Below are positions 10,756-22,600 of a stretch of DNA of 64,000 bases, in pieces. The notes under the pieces were generated by a model. It was not told where the DNA came from, searched no databases, and saw nothing but the letters and a program-made list of their open reading frames with translations. Both the position numbers and the translations under genes were made by a program. The first letter of the stretch is position 1; every line of letters starts with the position of its first letter. Origin of the DNA: Porphyra umbilicalis (taxonomy: Eukaryota; Rhodophyta; Bangiophyceae; Bangiales; Bangiaceae); assembly GCA_002049455.2 (NCBI GenBank), contig KV918989.1, positions 62,001 through 126,000 of the forward strand. Reading direction: 5' to 3'.

Positions 10756-13354
10756 TCAGCAAGGCCCCATGGCCTCGACATTCTTGTCGTGCTTAGTCTT
10801 TCCTAGCTTCTTCGTCATCGGGTCCGCCACCATGTCGTCCGTTACAGTATGCTCCAGTGTCACCTTGACCGTCGTGATGGCCTCGCGAACGAAGTGGTAG
10901 CGAATGTCGATGTGCTTCGTGCGCTTGTGCTCGACGGGGTTCTCGGAGAAGTCAATGCACCCGCTGTTGTCGACCTTGATGTTGATCGGCCCGCCCGAGA
11001 TCGCCGTCCGCAGCCCTTGACATGCCACGCTTTGCACGAGATTGATGAGCCAAACAGCTTCCTTGCTGGCCTCACATAGAGCCATGTACTCGGCTTCCAT
11101 CGTCGACAGCGCCACCGTCTTCTGCATCTTAGAACCCCAGCTGACGGCTGCTCCGCCAAAGATGAAGGTGGAGCTTGTCGTAGAACGTCACGTCTCGTCG
11201 TCACCCGCCCAGTCGGCATCACTAAATCCTTGTAGAACACGGGAAGAGTTCTTGTCGAAGACCAGCCCCTAGTCAATCAAACCCTTGACGTACCATAGAA
11301 CGCGCTTAATCGCCACCCAATGCTCCTTGCCGTAGCACGAGACAAAACGACTCAGCTTCCCGATGGCAAAGGCGAGGTCAAGATGCGTCCCGATGATCAG
11401 GTACATGAGACTACCGACAGCTTCGCGGTACGGCAGCTCATCGTCGCTCTCGTCGGCCTTGACCAGCTGCAGCTACACCTCCAGAGGCGTTCCGATCGGG
11501 TTGCACTCCGCCATCCCGAACTTCTCCAGCGCGTGCGCCGCGTACCTGCCCTGCGACAGCTTGAGGGTGCCCAACTCCTTTTCACGCCTCATCTCTAGCC
11601 AGAGGATTTCCTTCGCCTCGCCCAGGTCCTTCATCTCAAAACGCTTGTGCAGAGCGTCCTTAATATTGAAGATCACCGCCAGGCTTGATGCCACCAACAG
11701 GAGATCGTCGACGTACACCAGGACAATGATGATTTCGCCGTTATTCATAAGGAGGTAGAGGCATTCATCCGGGACAATGTTGACAAACCTTTGAGACTTG
11801 AGGGAGTCGTCGAGCTTGGCGTAGCACATCTTGGGGGCTTGCTTCAGCCCCTACAGCGCTTGGAGGAGACGACGCACTTGTTCAGGATACTTCGGATCGA
11901 CAAAGCCGTCTGGCTGCTCCATGTAGACCTCCTCGTCAAGGTCTTCGTTGAGAAAGGCCGTCTCGACGTCCATCGGATGTAGCTCCCACCCGTTCGCAGC
12001 CGTCATCACCAGGATGCATCGCATGGTAGTGAAGTTGGCCACCGGCGCGAACGTCTTGTTGAAGTCGAGTCCCTTGATCTGCCGGTTCCCCATGAAATAC
12101 AGGCGCGCCTTGTGCCGCTTCGTGTTGTTCCCGTTCTTGTCAACCTCGTTCGTGACCTTGTAAACCCACTTGCCCTGCAGCACGCGTCGACTGGCCGGGA
12201 GATCCGTCAAGCGCCAAGTCTTGTTCTTGCGGATGGCCTCCATCTCCTCGTCTATTGCAATCTGCCACTTAGCCGATTCTTGCCCTTGAACGGCTTGCAC
12301 GTACGTCGTGGGCGCCTCGTGAGCAACGAGGCTCTCCGGGCGCCAGTACTCGAGAGGGGGTCGCCGCGCTCTGCCGCTACGACACATCGTGTCTTGAGAG
12401 CCGCCGCAACCTTAATTGTCGTCCGTCGACTTGTCAGATGCATCGTCTTGCTTGTCATCCTGGTCGTCATTGTCAGCATCTACGGATTCTCCGTCGCTTG
12501 CAGAACGAAAGCCCGTCTCGACTTCGACGTTTTCGTCTCCGGGAAGCTCCTCTGCAATTTCTGCAGCCTCGCTTACGTTCGTCTCGGCGAACACGACGCT
12601 TCGTGCCTTGACGACCTTGCCGTCGTCGAGGATGACCTTGTGCGCCTTGCTGCCGTCGGTATCCTAAGAAGACGCCCTTGGCCGCCTTGTCGCCAAACTT
12701 GCCGTCGATGTGACTCTTGTGCAGCACCACCCAGCATATCGACCCAAACACCCGCATGTGGCTGACGTTGGGCTTATTCCCGTTCCACAGCACAAAAGGC
12801 GTCTTGCCGACGGGAAGCGCCCGTCTGGTGACGCTGTTCTTGATGTAGACCGCCGTCTTGATGGCATCCGCCCAAAGATCCTGATCGACGTCCTTGTGTC
12901 GCATCATGGTGCGAGCCATCTCCACGAGAACTCGGTTGAGCCGCTCAGCAACTCCATTCTGCTGCGGCGTGTCGGGCACTGTGGTCTGGTGCGTCGTGCC
13001 GTTCTCATCGTGGAGAGCCTTGAATGCGCTCGACACATACTCGCCGCCGTTGTAGGAGCGCAGGCTCTTGATCTTGGTTCCCGTGTGCAGCAGGGCCTTC
13101 GTCAGCCACTTCTTGTACTCAGAGAGCAGATCGCTCTTTATCTGCAGGAAGACCACGTCTGTCCAGCGGGAGAAGTCGACGGTGGAGGTGCCGAAGCAGA
13201 GCGCACCACCACGCGATGGCTCTGACATAAGCCCGCCAAGGTCCGAGTGCACGAGCTGCAGGCGCTTGCTGACTCGACCTCCTCCTGCACTAGGCATAGG
13301 CGTCATAGCCGCCTTCTCATACACACACGGCTCGCAGACGTCCTTACCTACCAT
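10756..13354 (-). pseudogene. Copia-A pol: integrase core, RT, RNase H
   Basis: Reading leftward, the integrase has CEPC of the zinc finger, then VHSDLGGLM for the first catalytic Asp. The expected DNGGEY reads YNGGEY, so the second catalytic Asp is Tyr. NGVAERLNR supplies the Glu. RT begins near 12387 (KWVYKVTNEVDKNG, HPMDVETAFLNEDLDEEVY), with an in-frame stop before GLKQAP near 11850, and the intact polymerase box LVYVDDLLL lies in 11829-11473. RNase H at 11127-10756 has LSTMEAEYMALCEASKEA and the HKRTKHIDIRYH tail motif. Several frame breaks separate the blocks. Normally this polyprotein copies and integrates the element; it cannot do so here. Confidence 0.9.
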
Positions 13355-13360
13355 GGAAGA

Positions 13361-14659
13361 TTACTTGAGTCCGTCAATGACCCTGTTCTTGATGATCCGC
13401 TCAACGCCAGCCGCGTTGACGTGGCCAAGGCGCTTATGCCATAGCTGCAGAGAGGCCACCGCAGCAATATCCGACATAGGGGCCATGTCCAGGTGGTAGA
13501 GCCCGCTTTTCCGCGTGCCGCACGCAGCAATCTTTTCGTTCATCTTGATGCTCGTCTTACAGCCCTTGAATGACACTTCCACACCACGCTCCTCCATCAT
13601 GCCGACTGACATGAGGTTGAAGCCCATTGTAGGAACATGGAGTACCTTCTCCAACTTGATCTTACACGTCTTGCCGTGAACGATGACATTGAGCACGACG
13701 GTTCCGACGCCCACCGTGGCTACGGACCCCTTGTCACCCATCGTGACCCCGCGTCCCGTGGTCGTCTGGTAGTCGTCGAAGCACCCGCGCATCCAGCACA
13801 TGTGTGCAGACGCCGTAGAGTCTACAAGCCACGACTTGAAGATGTCATCTCTGTCAGCCGCATTGCCCACCAGACAGATAGCTTCGTCGCTGTCGCAACA
13901 ATCGTTAGCCGCAATCGCGGCCACATTGTCCTGTCTCCGCTTCCTGGCCTTCAGCTCTAGGCAATCGTGAGAGATGTGCACAAACTCATGGCAGTAGTAG
14001 CACTCGATCCTGGAGTGGTCACCACGGCGGCCTTGACCTCGATAGTTGGCGCCGACGAGTGCCATGTCGCCAAAGCGCTTGGTCTCCGGTGACTTGTCCG
14101 CCTGACGCCGCTCCTTCTGAAGCAAGCGGCTCTTGACAAAGTCGAGGCTTAGCTCGTCCTCGCCCTTGGCGTCGAGAGCCACTAGCAGGTTCTCGTACTT
14201 GGACGACAGCCCGCTAAGGACGCTCATGGCAACGTCCATCTCCGTCACCTCGCCGCCCATGGCCTTGAGGTTCTCGCCGAGGTTGCGCACGCGGTTGATG
14301 AAGCCCAGCATGCCCTCGCCGACGGTCGTTTTGACGGTGTAGAACTCGCGTCGCGCCTTCATCTTGTGAAACAAACTCTTGGGCTGGAAGACACCTTGCA
14401 GCATCGACCACATTTCCGCCGTCGTCTTGCAGTCCGACACGTGCTCGAGCTGCTCAGACCCAAGCTTGACCCCGATGATGGCGCTCGCCTTCGTATCTCG
14501 ACGCTTCCACAAAGCCAACTCGCGGTCTTCCGCCTGCGTCGGCTTGCCGTCTTCGTCAAGCATATCGTCCAGGTCGCGCAGCACGAGGACCATCTTAATG
14601 CGCTGAAGCCACTAGTGGAAGTTCGTCTCCGTCAACTTGTCGATCTTGATGCCGCCCAT
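13361..14659 (-). pseudogene. Copia-A gag-protease
   Basis: The start is taken at the minus-strand ATG near 14659 (MGGIKIDKLTETNFH), with a TAG about 15 codons in. The frame then reads uninterrupted from 14593: MVLVLRDLDDMLDEDG, the central UBN2-type capsid region (EMWSMLQGVF, SGLSSKYENLL), a nucleocapsid zinc knuckle CYYCHEFVHISHDC (C-x2-C-x4-H-x4-C), and a protease whose usual DSGA reads DSTASAHM. It continues into the start of the integrase zinc finger (LWHKRLGHVN) and ends at 13361. About 430 codons, the usual length for Copia gag plus protease. Confidence 0.88.
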
Positions 14660-14827
14660 GCCGGCAGCGCCTCCGTTCTTGATGTCGTCTTGTCGTAGCG
14701 CCCGACCTTGCAAAGCCGTGCGCCTTGACCGTCACGTCCTTGAACCACCTTGACCTCGTCTTCTTCGCACTTGCCGCGACCGCCGCGACACCAGCTGGCA
14801 CACCTTGCTCTTGTAACAGCCCCGGCT

Positions 14828-14841
14828 CTGTGCCCATAACC
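14828..14841 (-). promoter_or_regulatory. Primer binding site of Copia-A (half initiator tRNA-Met)
   Basis: Immediately inside the 5' LTR the minus strand reads GGTTATGGGCACAG. Eukaryotic initiator tRNA-Met has CTGGGCCCATAACC around its anticodon, so this is the internal (half-tRNA) priming known from Drosophila copia, with one mismatch here. Confidence 0.75.
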
Positions 14842-16011
14842 TGTTGAAACGCAGTGGGGATAGGGGTTGGGGGACCACGGTGAAGTGGTTGAGTGGCTTG
14901 AGCTTGTGTGTGTGTGTGCGAACGTGCTTTGTTGGGTGTCCTCAGGTTCCCCGCCTCTCCCAACCGAGAGCACCTCTCAAATAGTCCCCACCGGCCCAAA
15001 TGCTCCCCCCTCCGGCGCCCACAGCGACGCCCACGCCCTCGCACTGAAACGAATCACTCACCAAATCAAAAGCCACAAGAGCAAAGCGAAGATCAAATCC
15101 AAAACACGCTGAAAGTAACGCCCCAAGATGACCCAACACGAATGAGTGCAACTTGACCACGTCTTGCAAATGTACCATCTGCGGAACCATAGGGGTTACC
15201 GACCATCATCCATCCGCGAACCGCCAGTGGAGCAGGGGTTGTCAGGATATGGATTTTGGGCCGTAGTAGGATACGGATACACGCCGTTCCTTCGTATCTG
15301 ATTACGGATAACTCCCTCAGCTGAGATCCGGATCAAGATATTTGGCTCCGGAACTGGATATTTGAGTAGAATATATTCGTATCCGGATACGATTATTAGA
15401 TCTGGATATAGTCCCCCAAGTCCGACGGACAGCCCAATTAGTGCCCAAGAAGAACGCCATCCAGCCTTATTCGAGCGCCACATGCATGTCAGTAGGACTT
15501 GAAATCCACACTTGATTTCAACTCCCCAAGCGTCGGGGCGGTTTCCCGCCGTTTGTGTAAACGGACGTCAGAATGACCGTTTGGAATCTCGTGTCACACT
15601 CTGGCAACAACGTAATCGGGTCGAATCGCGTGATTGAACGGTTTCACCTGGGTCGGGCTGCATCGCCGCTTGTCGCTCCCAAATGTTCGGACATTAATTC
15701 CGCGATTGTCGGCACGCGAAAAGAGAGGTCGACTGTGTTGAACCTGAAATCGCCAGGCGCAGGAAGCCTCATAACCGTATATATCCCTGTATCCTGACTC
15801 TCATATCTGGGATACGGATCAGATATGATCTTGCAATCTCTGTCGGACAGGATAGATATATCCTCACCTTCTTGTCTCATAATGCATTTGGGATATGCGT
15901 CCCCGGCTCGTATCCGAAGTGGATACGGATATAATGCACGGATATAATCCTCGAAGATGTATCCATGTTAAGCCCTGCAGTGGAGTCGGCGACGAGCATC
16001 ACAGTCCAACA
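14842..16011 (-). repeat. Copia-A 5' LTR, split by a MITE at 15233-15977
   Basis: The LTR parts 14842-15232 (391 bp) and 15986-16011 (26 bp) sum to the 417 bp of the other LTR. The 8 bp at 15978-15985 are the duplicated target of the MITE. The first 250 bp also match the start of the composite insertion at 44584. Confidence 0.88.
15233..15977. mobile_element. hAT-like non-autonomous element (MITE), 745 bp
   Basis: It begins CAGGGGTTGTCAGGATA and ends AGCCCTG, so the terminal repeats start with CAGGG as in many hAT elements. It is flanked by a perfect 8-bp duplication CAGTGGAG (15225-15232 and 15978-15985), the hAT target size. Both subterminal regions are full of ggata/tatcc words (ggatacggata, tatccgga), as expected of transposase-binding repeats. 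There is no ORF longer than about 78 codons. A 242-bp relative sits in Gypsy-C at 37680-37921. Confidence 0.88.
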
Positions 16012-17524
16012 GTCAGATTGCCAGGGTGTCCTGAACGGCGAATCGAGGGCATCAGAGGCGGCCACAGCGACAGCCGCTTCGGCTGTCGAGGCGGAGTCAA
16101 GGAGGGGTCCATGGGCCAGGAGTTTCATCGTGCACAGTGCTGGGGGGGGCCCCGAAAGGCGCATTACTCGGATGGCTGGCGGCCGGAGTGTCAACGGCTT
16201 CCGTTGTCGAGCGACTGTCAGCCCCTCTATTTCACCAGCTCCGAGAGGCACCTGTTCAGGTCAGTTGCTCGGCTGTCATACAGCGATGCATTCACGTATC
16301 GCGATTAGTTCTGCTTGGATACGAGCTGGGCCAAAGGGAACTCAAAATCACCAATCATCTCGTGTCTGAAAAAGTTTTAGGAACTGCTTTCCAGAGCCCA
16401 CAGAACCATGCCGCCCGCCCCCGACCTTCCGCAAGGAAGGTATCCCCACGTGGTGCCCACAGCCTCGCCTCAGCTGACCCCGGACGAGCTACTGTCCTTC
16501 CCCCGCCTCGCAGCAGTGCCGATTCTGCCCCTCAAAACCTACTGAGTGAAGTGGCGCCGCCGGTCGGCGGTGTGCCTAATGTGAGAACATCGGAGGGGGC
16601 GCCACTCGGGATTATGTAGCGAGTGCACCGATTCCCGTGTTCAGGAAATCCGCCGAATCTCTGGGGACCTCATCGTGGTCGCCCCGCGGACATAGGAGGT
16701 CGCACCTGTCAGCGCCTCTGCGCGGCAGCAAGAGGCCCTGGCGAGGTTTTATTCGCGCCAGTGGATAGGCCAGCGACACCAGTCTTGCCGACGGACCTCT
16801 GTGCGCCATCACTTCTGCGGCGAACCGCAAGCAGGCACTTGCACGGACATTTACGTTTAATGAGCGTCGTTGGCCCCCAAGGACCTTTCAAAGCGATGAG
16901 GGGGAAAATAGCGAGGTGGGCGACGGCAACCATTGTGATTCGGCCGGTCATGGCGGCTCGGTCTCTGGTGGCGGCAGCCGCTCGCAAGAGCGCATGGCCT
17001 TCGGCGGCGGCGGCGACACGAGCGCGGCTGGCGGCCGCAATTGCGGCTAGCGCGGGGCCGGCGGGGCTGACGCCATGGATAAGCCGGTCGTGGCGGCTTG
17101 GCCGCGGGTGGTGGTAGCCGCGCGGCCTAGCGCGGTAGAGACGGAAATTATGGGGCCGGCGGCCACATTGGACGGCGACGTCGCTGGTGCTTTTAGCTGC
17201 GTGCTTTCTTCCACACGCGCGGAGAGGGCCGGTTTTTTTTTCAGAGCATACCGTGGCGCTCTTTCTTGTTTGGAAAGAACCTTCAGGAAGTCCTCTTCTG
17301 TCCCTTTTGCAACCAGGTCGACATAGATACAGCACTACTGCGCTGGGCGCCCCCGATTCCTGACGTCTGACACGCCAAGAAGCTTGTTGTCGTAGCGGAG
17401 AATTTACTTTTAGCGCTAGCCGGGCCACAAGTCTACCCACTGCAGTGACAGGGGTACCGGGCGTTTCTGCAGCAGCTTCCCTCCCGACCGCCGATACGCT
17501 CTTCCCCGTACTCCCGGAAAAGAA
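16012..17524. other. No recognised gene
   Basis: GC-rich sequence with open frames on both strands. The longest is 274 codons on minus at 16709-17533, Ala/Arg-rich in the middle and unlike any protein I recognise. Most of its length overlaps other open frames, which suggests composition rather than coding. I see no repeat boundary apart from the Copia-A target duplicate at 16012-16016. Confidence 0.3.
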
Positions 17525-18442
17525 ATGACACATTCACACGCCAATGTGGCGACCGCAGCGGCTCTCAGCGCGGCCTTTCCCCGGCACCCAAAGCGCCTCT
17601 CCGCACCGCATGCTGAGCCGCCGTCGAACGACCACACCGGCGGCGTCATCCCACCCACCCCCTTATGTCATCAGCACTCACGCACCGCGATAACGAAGAC
17701 GCTCATCCCACTCGTCATGACAGTCTCATGGCCACAAACCTCGTCACGAGCCGTCGCTCAGTTTGCCGTCGACTACACTACCGCCACCACCCACAAGCTC
17801 CGATACCGCCGCCAATCCAGCCACCCCAGCACCGGTCAACCCGCCACCGTTGCGAGTGCCACAACACTCGCCGGCCATCAATCGCAGAAGTCTTGCGCCG
17901 AGATGCATATGGCTTTTTACCAATCATTGTAGTCGATGTTGTCAATGCTCAGCGCCGGCGCTCCCTTGAGCGCACCCGACTCTAGTGGATCAACGGATTC
18001 CTCAGCAGCCGACGGGCTGGTGATCCCCCCCGCAGTCCACAGGCTGGTGGCCGCCTCCGTCGTCGACGCGCTCGTGGCCGCCCCCACCACCGACGCACTC
18101 TTGGCTGCCCTTGCCGTTGACGCGCTTGTGGCCGCCCTCTCCGTCGACGCACTCGTGGCCTCCCCTGCTGTCGACGCGCCTGTGACCGCCGCATCCGTGG
18201 TCTTTCTTGTGGAAGCCCCATCCGTTCACGCGCTCGTGACCGCTCTCGGCGCCAATGGAGAAACGGGCGCCACGACTGAGGACGCGGCCGACAGAAGCGC
18301 TTGTAGACTCTCAAACGAAGAGGACATGGCGTCAGCTGCGGCAGTGGGTGCTGCCACTTCCAACGGCGCCACAGTGACCGGGGTGTCCGTCATGCTTATT
18401 GGTAGCGCCAGAGAGGCTGGGAGACGCCCGTGGCGTCCCTAG
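17525..18442 (+). pseudogene. Unknown ORF of about 305 codons with a 9-residue tandem repeat and one TAG
   Basis: One frame runs from the ATG at 17525 to a stop at 18440-18442, interrupted only by a TAG near 17930. Its C-terminal half contains about seven copies of a nine-residue unit of the type VVDALVAAP, encoded by a 27-bp minisatellite at roughly 18056-18245. The units vary by substitution but keep the V-D-A-L-V spacing. The N-terminal half is His/Thr/Pro-rich with no recognised domain. It may be a decayed gene with a repeat tract or a chance frame over a minisatellite; the opposite strand is also open across the repeat. Confidence 0.35.
18056..18245 (+). repeat. 27-bp minisatellite, about seven units
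   Basis: Units of the form gtcgacgcgctcgtggcc plus nine variable bases repeat with a 27-bp period. Because 27 is a multiple of three the frame is kept through all units. Confidence 0.8.
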
Positions 18443-18953
18443 TGATGAAGGACGCGAGGGGTGCCGGGGCACTCTGCAACAAACAGATCAAGCGGCCTTT
18501 TTCGCAGTAGGTACCGGCGACTGTCTGCCACGATGCCCACCTGCTTCAGAATGGGCTGGCTCTGTGCAGGCGGGCTCTGCGCCCGGCTGCCGACAACTGT
18601 GAGAGATACGCGATTGCGAGAGCACACCTGCAACTTAACATATCAATCTAATCCAGCCATTCAAATGAGAGTACGGTACTTCCATTTGTTGTAACTTTCC
18701 ATGCCTGCTACAGGTTTCCCAGTTCACAATGCAACCAAATCTGGACGCCCTGTCTGTGATGAGCAGAAATCTCTTATGATTCGAAGTGGGCGGGAGCTCT
18801 TCTCCAGAACTGGGACGTTAAAGAGCAAGAGAAAAAAAAACTGCAGGTGCTGGCACCTCAGGAACTGCCGATGCCGCATGAGAAAAAGAAACAATCGTGT
18901 GTATTGGCGCTATCATATCCGAAGAGAAATAATCATGTTTGTGCGCTACATCT
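18443..18953. other. No supported gene between the minisatellite ORF and Copia-B2
   Basis: Lower-GC spacer with only short unrecognised frames. Copia-B2 appears to be cut off at about 18954; no LTR is visible here. Confidence 0.35.
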
Positions 18954-19344
18954 CTACAAGCTAGCCTCCAAAGAGCACAGCGACCATACAACTTCCACAC
19001 CAGCAAGGCCCCCCATGCGCCACACTTTGCGTCGGTGACCAGGCAAGCAATAGCGACTCTGCAAAGGATAGCGGAAAAGGAGGTCCGTCACGGTACTCAC
19101 GATAAACCAGGACACAATCGGGATCCACCTGTATGCCGTGGAAGTGAGTGGTGCTCTTGACGAGCCTCGCCGTGGCCACCATCTTTCCGCGTGGCCCAAG
19201 CAGCTGACATGAGACATTTTCGGAAAGCGCTGCGAAGGACGATTGTTGCTTCTCCACCACGTCGCCGGCCTCGTCGTTGGCGCGCCGAAAAACACGTGCG
19301 CTGAAGAGGCACGGATGCTTAGAAGCAGGCGGTGCGTCGACCAT

Positions 19345-22019
19345 GACGGCAGGCGTGCCTGCCGCGACGGCAGGCGCACCTGCCTACACTGCTGCCTCGC
19401 GTCGGCGCCACGGGGCCCGGTTCTGCGCACGAGCAGGGGAGGAGTCATCGGCAGACGGCGGCTCCGACGCCGGCGACGCCTGAATCTCATCCTTGACGGG
19501 CTCGCCGGCTGTGGAGTGACAAAATAATGACACACTCCGCCCGCTTCGCGTGCTCCGCCTTGTCGACGACGTTGCTGCGGACGATTCGGCCGGAGTGATC
19601 GGTCCCGGAGAAAGGTCGGAGAGTTGTCTTCCTCCTCGCTATCTTCAGAAAGGGAGGGAGCACTGCCTTCGTCATTGCTGTCGGAGGTGTCGTCGGGGGC
19701 ATACTCGTCCTCTCGCCCGCGTTCAGCGTCGAGCATTTCCATTGCCCCTTCCGTGGCGTCCTCCTTGTCGCCGTCATAGTCCGCAGTCAGCCGGGGACCA
19801 GCGCTTGACCCGACTGCCGACGCCTCGACCTTAGCCGGGTTCTCCTCCATCAGCACGTCTCGACGCTCAAAGACTTGGTTCGTCTCGTCCTCGAGGATGC
19901 GGTAGGCCTTGCCACCGACCGTGTAGCCGACAAAGCGGCCGACGTCGGTCCTTGGCTCCAGCTTGCGTTGCTGCTTCTTGGGCTTGAGCGCCCACGCCCG
20001 ACTCCCCCAAACGCGGAATCCCGCGACGTTGGGGCGTCGACCCGTTAGGGCCTCCAGCGGTGTTACGTCCAGCCCCGTCTTGGGGGACCGGTTGAGCACA
20101 TGGACGACAGAGGCCAACGCCTCAGCCCACAGGCCTTCCTCCGCTCCGGCATCGAGCAGAGCAGCACGCACGCGCTCCATCAGCGTGCGGTTAACCCGCT
20201 CCGCTTTGCCGTTCTGCTGTGACTTGTTCGGCGCTGTCATCTCCGACGTGATGCCCTTGTCCTCGTACCATGCCTTGAGGTCGTTGGTGACGTACTCCTT
20301 GGCACCGTCATGACGGACGCGCTTGACCTTGACTCCCGTCAGCGTCTCAAGCTGCTTGATACGCGTCTTGAGAACCTGCGGTGCCATCCCTTTTGTCTTG
20401 ATAGGCGTTGCCGTGATGAACCCCGTGGAGTCCTCCAGCGCCGTCATAAAGTAGATGGAACCACCCAGCGACTCCGTGAGTGGGCCACCAATGTCGGTGT
20501 GCACCAGCTCGCACTTGGTCGTCGCTGTAGATGAGCGGGGGCTCGGCGCCTGAACCATCTTGCCGTCCACACACGGCACACACACAGTGCCAATGACGCG
20601 CTTGGCGTCTGCCACTGACGACGGCATGCCGTCGACCATTGTGGCCGCCCGCTTGAGGTTCTCTAACCCCAAGTGGTTGAACCGACGGTGCCACAGCTCC
20701 GCCTCCCCGGCTATGTGCGTGGATGCCGCGTTAGCCGACGCCTAGACCGGCGTCACCTTGAGCACATACTGCTCCAGGTCGTTCACCTTGCCGACCACGG
20801 ACGCCTTGTCGAGCACCCCACTCAAGCGTAGAGCATCCCCGTCGCTAAGAATGTAGCAGGCGTTGTCGACAAACACCACCACACCTCGATTGCGGTCGAC
20901 TGCTCGAACCGACAGCAGGTTGCTAGTCAGGTCCGGAACGAGCATAGCCTCCCCGAGCACCATGCGCGTCTTGGTGTTTCCTGTGCCAACGTCCATGGAG
21001 ACGTGGCCGTGCCCCTTGCTGGGCACCTTATCGCCGTTGGCCAAGGTGACCTCGGCCCCGCTTCCCGCCGTCCGGACGGTGAGGCCCTTATCCCCGGCGG
21101 CCATGTGGTTGGTTGCGCCAGAGTCGAGCACCCAGGTTGACAACCCGCGTGTGCTCCCGTGAGCCTTGCTGCTCCCGGCATTGCCGGTGGAAGCAGTGTA
21201 CGCCAGAGCGGCACCCGCGTGGGGCCCGCCGCCTTGGCCGCCTTCACGACCACCACCGCCGGGCTTGCCCTTGCCCTTGGCCTCATCCGCCTTCTTCTTG
21301 TAGCAGTCGCGCTGCATGTGCCCTTTCTTGTTGCAGTAGAAGCACACGATTGACTTCTTGTCAAACGACTTCTTGTGCGCCGCTGCAGCAAAGGCTTGTG
21401 ACTTGACACTGCCAGAAGTCTTCGACGCGGCGACGGCAATGCTCCGCTGCTCCACTTGCAGTAGCTTAGCCGTCACGTCCGACACGACGAGCTTGGTGTC
21501 CTTGTTCTCCAAGACCGTCCTGAGCATCCCGTACTCTGCCGGAAGCCCCGACAAGACACGCAGTGCGAGCGTGTTGTCGTTCACCGGGTTTCCGAGCATG
21601 GCAAGCTCGTGCCGGATCATCTTGGCGCGCGACGCAAACTTGATGATGTTTTCGTCGTCGCCCTTCTTCAGGCTGCTCAGCTCGTCCATGAGCCGCAGCA
21701 GCTGCGCATTGTCACGTGCCTCGAACATGACCTTGAGCGCGTCCCACGCCTCCTTGGCCGTGTCAACCAACGTGACCGTGTTGAGATGCACGGGCTTGAC
21801 CGACATCTGGATGGTCGCCAGCGCCGCCTCGTTCATGGCGTCCCACGCTTCGACCACCGGGTCGGACTTCTTGTCGTCCGAACCAGAAGCAGGGCGGTCC
21901 GTCACGACGGCCGTCCGCAGCTTCTCTTTCTTGAGCTGCGCACGCTGTTACGCCGCCCACACCTTGTAATCGTCGTCCAGCTGCGCGAACCGTGGGCCGC
22001 TGAGGCGGCCGTAGTCCGA
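19345..22019 (-). pseudogene. Copia-B2 gag-protease-integrase
   Basis: The start is the ATG near 22019 (MSDYGRLSGP). A TAA near 21949 replaces the Tyr seen in the sister copy (VWAAYQRAQL at 41.48 kb). The frame then runs 21905-20742: capsid region (AKEAWDALKVMFEARDNAQL), a perfect zinc knuckle CFYCNKKGHMQRDC, and protease DSGATNHM. A TAG at about 20742 separates this from the integrase in the same frame: LWHRRFNHLG and CVPC zinc ligands, catalytic residues in VHTDIGG, RHDGAKEY and NGKAERVNR, then an acidic linker. All three integrase catalytic residues survive. Near 19.5 kb the frame drifts, and only a TWWRSNN-type linker trace is left at about 19.25 kb. Confidence 0.88.
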
Positions 22020-22165
22020 CATGTTGACGACAGCGGCGCAACCAAGCACCGCACTGACGACGTCGACGGCGGTATCGGCCCGCGCGACGCCGGAACACAC
22101 CGCAACCCGAGCAACATCGTCCGACCAGCGACCGCAGGGAAGACGACGATGACCACCAGCGACAG

Positions 22166-22179
22166 CTGGGCCCATAACC
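22166..22179 (-). promoter_or_regulatory. Primer binding site of Copia-B2 (half initiator tRNA-Met)
   Basis: The minus strand reads GGTTATGGGCCCAG right after the LTR terminus CTTCACA. All 14 bases complement the anticodon arm of initiator tRNA-Met. Confidence 0.8.
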
Positions 22180-22600
22180 TGTGAAGCGGGAGGTAGATAG
22201 GTGGATGCATTTGTTTACTTGGATGGCGGCTTTGGGCCCACTAGGACCGCCTGATATACCCCAGGCGACCCCTCTGCCAGTCCCAGAGACGACCCTCTCT
22301 CAGTGCTCCCCCAGGCACTTCCACTCTCCGCGTGTGCAGGGCATGCGGCGCACCTCCCAAAGCGGAGCATGCGCCTCCCCGGTGGTAAGCCGCCCACCGC
22401 CGCACAATCCAGTCACCACGCCACGCAGAATCCTTCCCGAGCTCACCACGAGAAGGGGGGAGCTCACCAAGAGATAAACAAATCAAATACAAATAAGTAC
22501 AAGTCATACACAATGGAATGCCAACAAGTACACGAGCTTGAGTCACCAAGAGCCCCCGTGTAAGTATGGCTCCAATGGAATTCCCGGGCAGAGCTCAACA
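22180..22600 (-). repeat. Copia-B2 5' LTR, 421 bp
   Basis: On the minus strand it begins TGTTGAGC and ends CTTCACA, the same termini as the 397-bp Copia-B LTRs at 30034 and 51401. The interiors are only loosely similar, so the subfamilies are diverged. Confidence 0.75.

Larger units (their letters stand above)
10304..16011 (-). mobile_element. Copia-A, LTR-bounded Ty1/Copia element carrying a nested hAT-like MITE
   Basis: The LTRs are 417 bp: 10304-10720 on the left, and 14842-15232 plus 15986-16011 on the right once the MITE is removed. Both read TGTTGAA at one end and CA at the other. On the minus strand the order is 5' LTR, half-tRNA primer site, gag-protease, integrase, RT, RNase H, purine tract, 3' LTR, the standard Copia order. 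Flanking 5-mers are gtaag and gtcag, a target duplication with one change. I count about ten differences between the LTRs, so the insertion is not recent. Stops and lost catalytic residues make it non-autonomous. Confidence 0.9.
18954..22600 (-). mobile_element. Copia-B2, truncated Ty1/Copia element
   Basis: On the minus strand: LTR 22600 to 22180 (TGTTGAGC to CTTCACA), primer site GGTTATGGGCCCAG directly after it, leader, then gag-protease-integrase. The element stops after the integrase-RT linker near 18954; RT, RNase H and 3' LTR are missing. It belongs with the gag fragment at 41.4-41.86 kb, the integrase/RNase H fragment at 50.2-50.6 kb and the leader at 30.66-30.82 kb. Confidence 0.85.

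Noticed and set aside
16709..17533. A 274-codon minus frame as a gene
   Set aside because: Composition-driven Ala/Arg tract, overlapping open frames, no recognised motif and no paralogue in the window.
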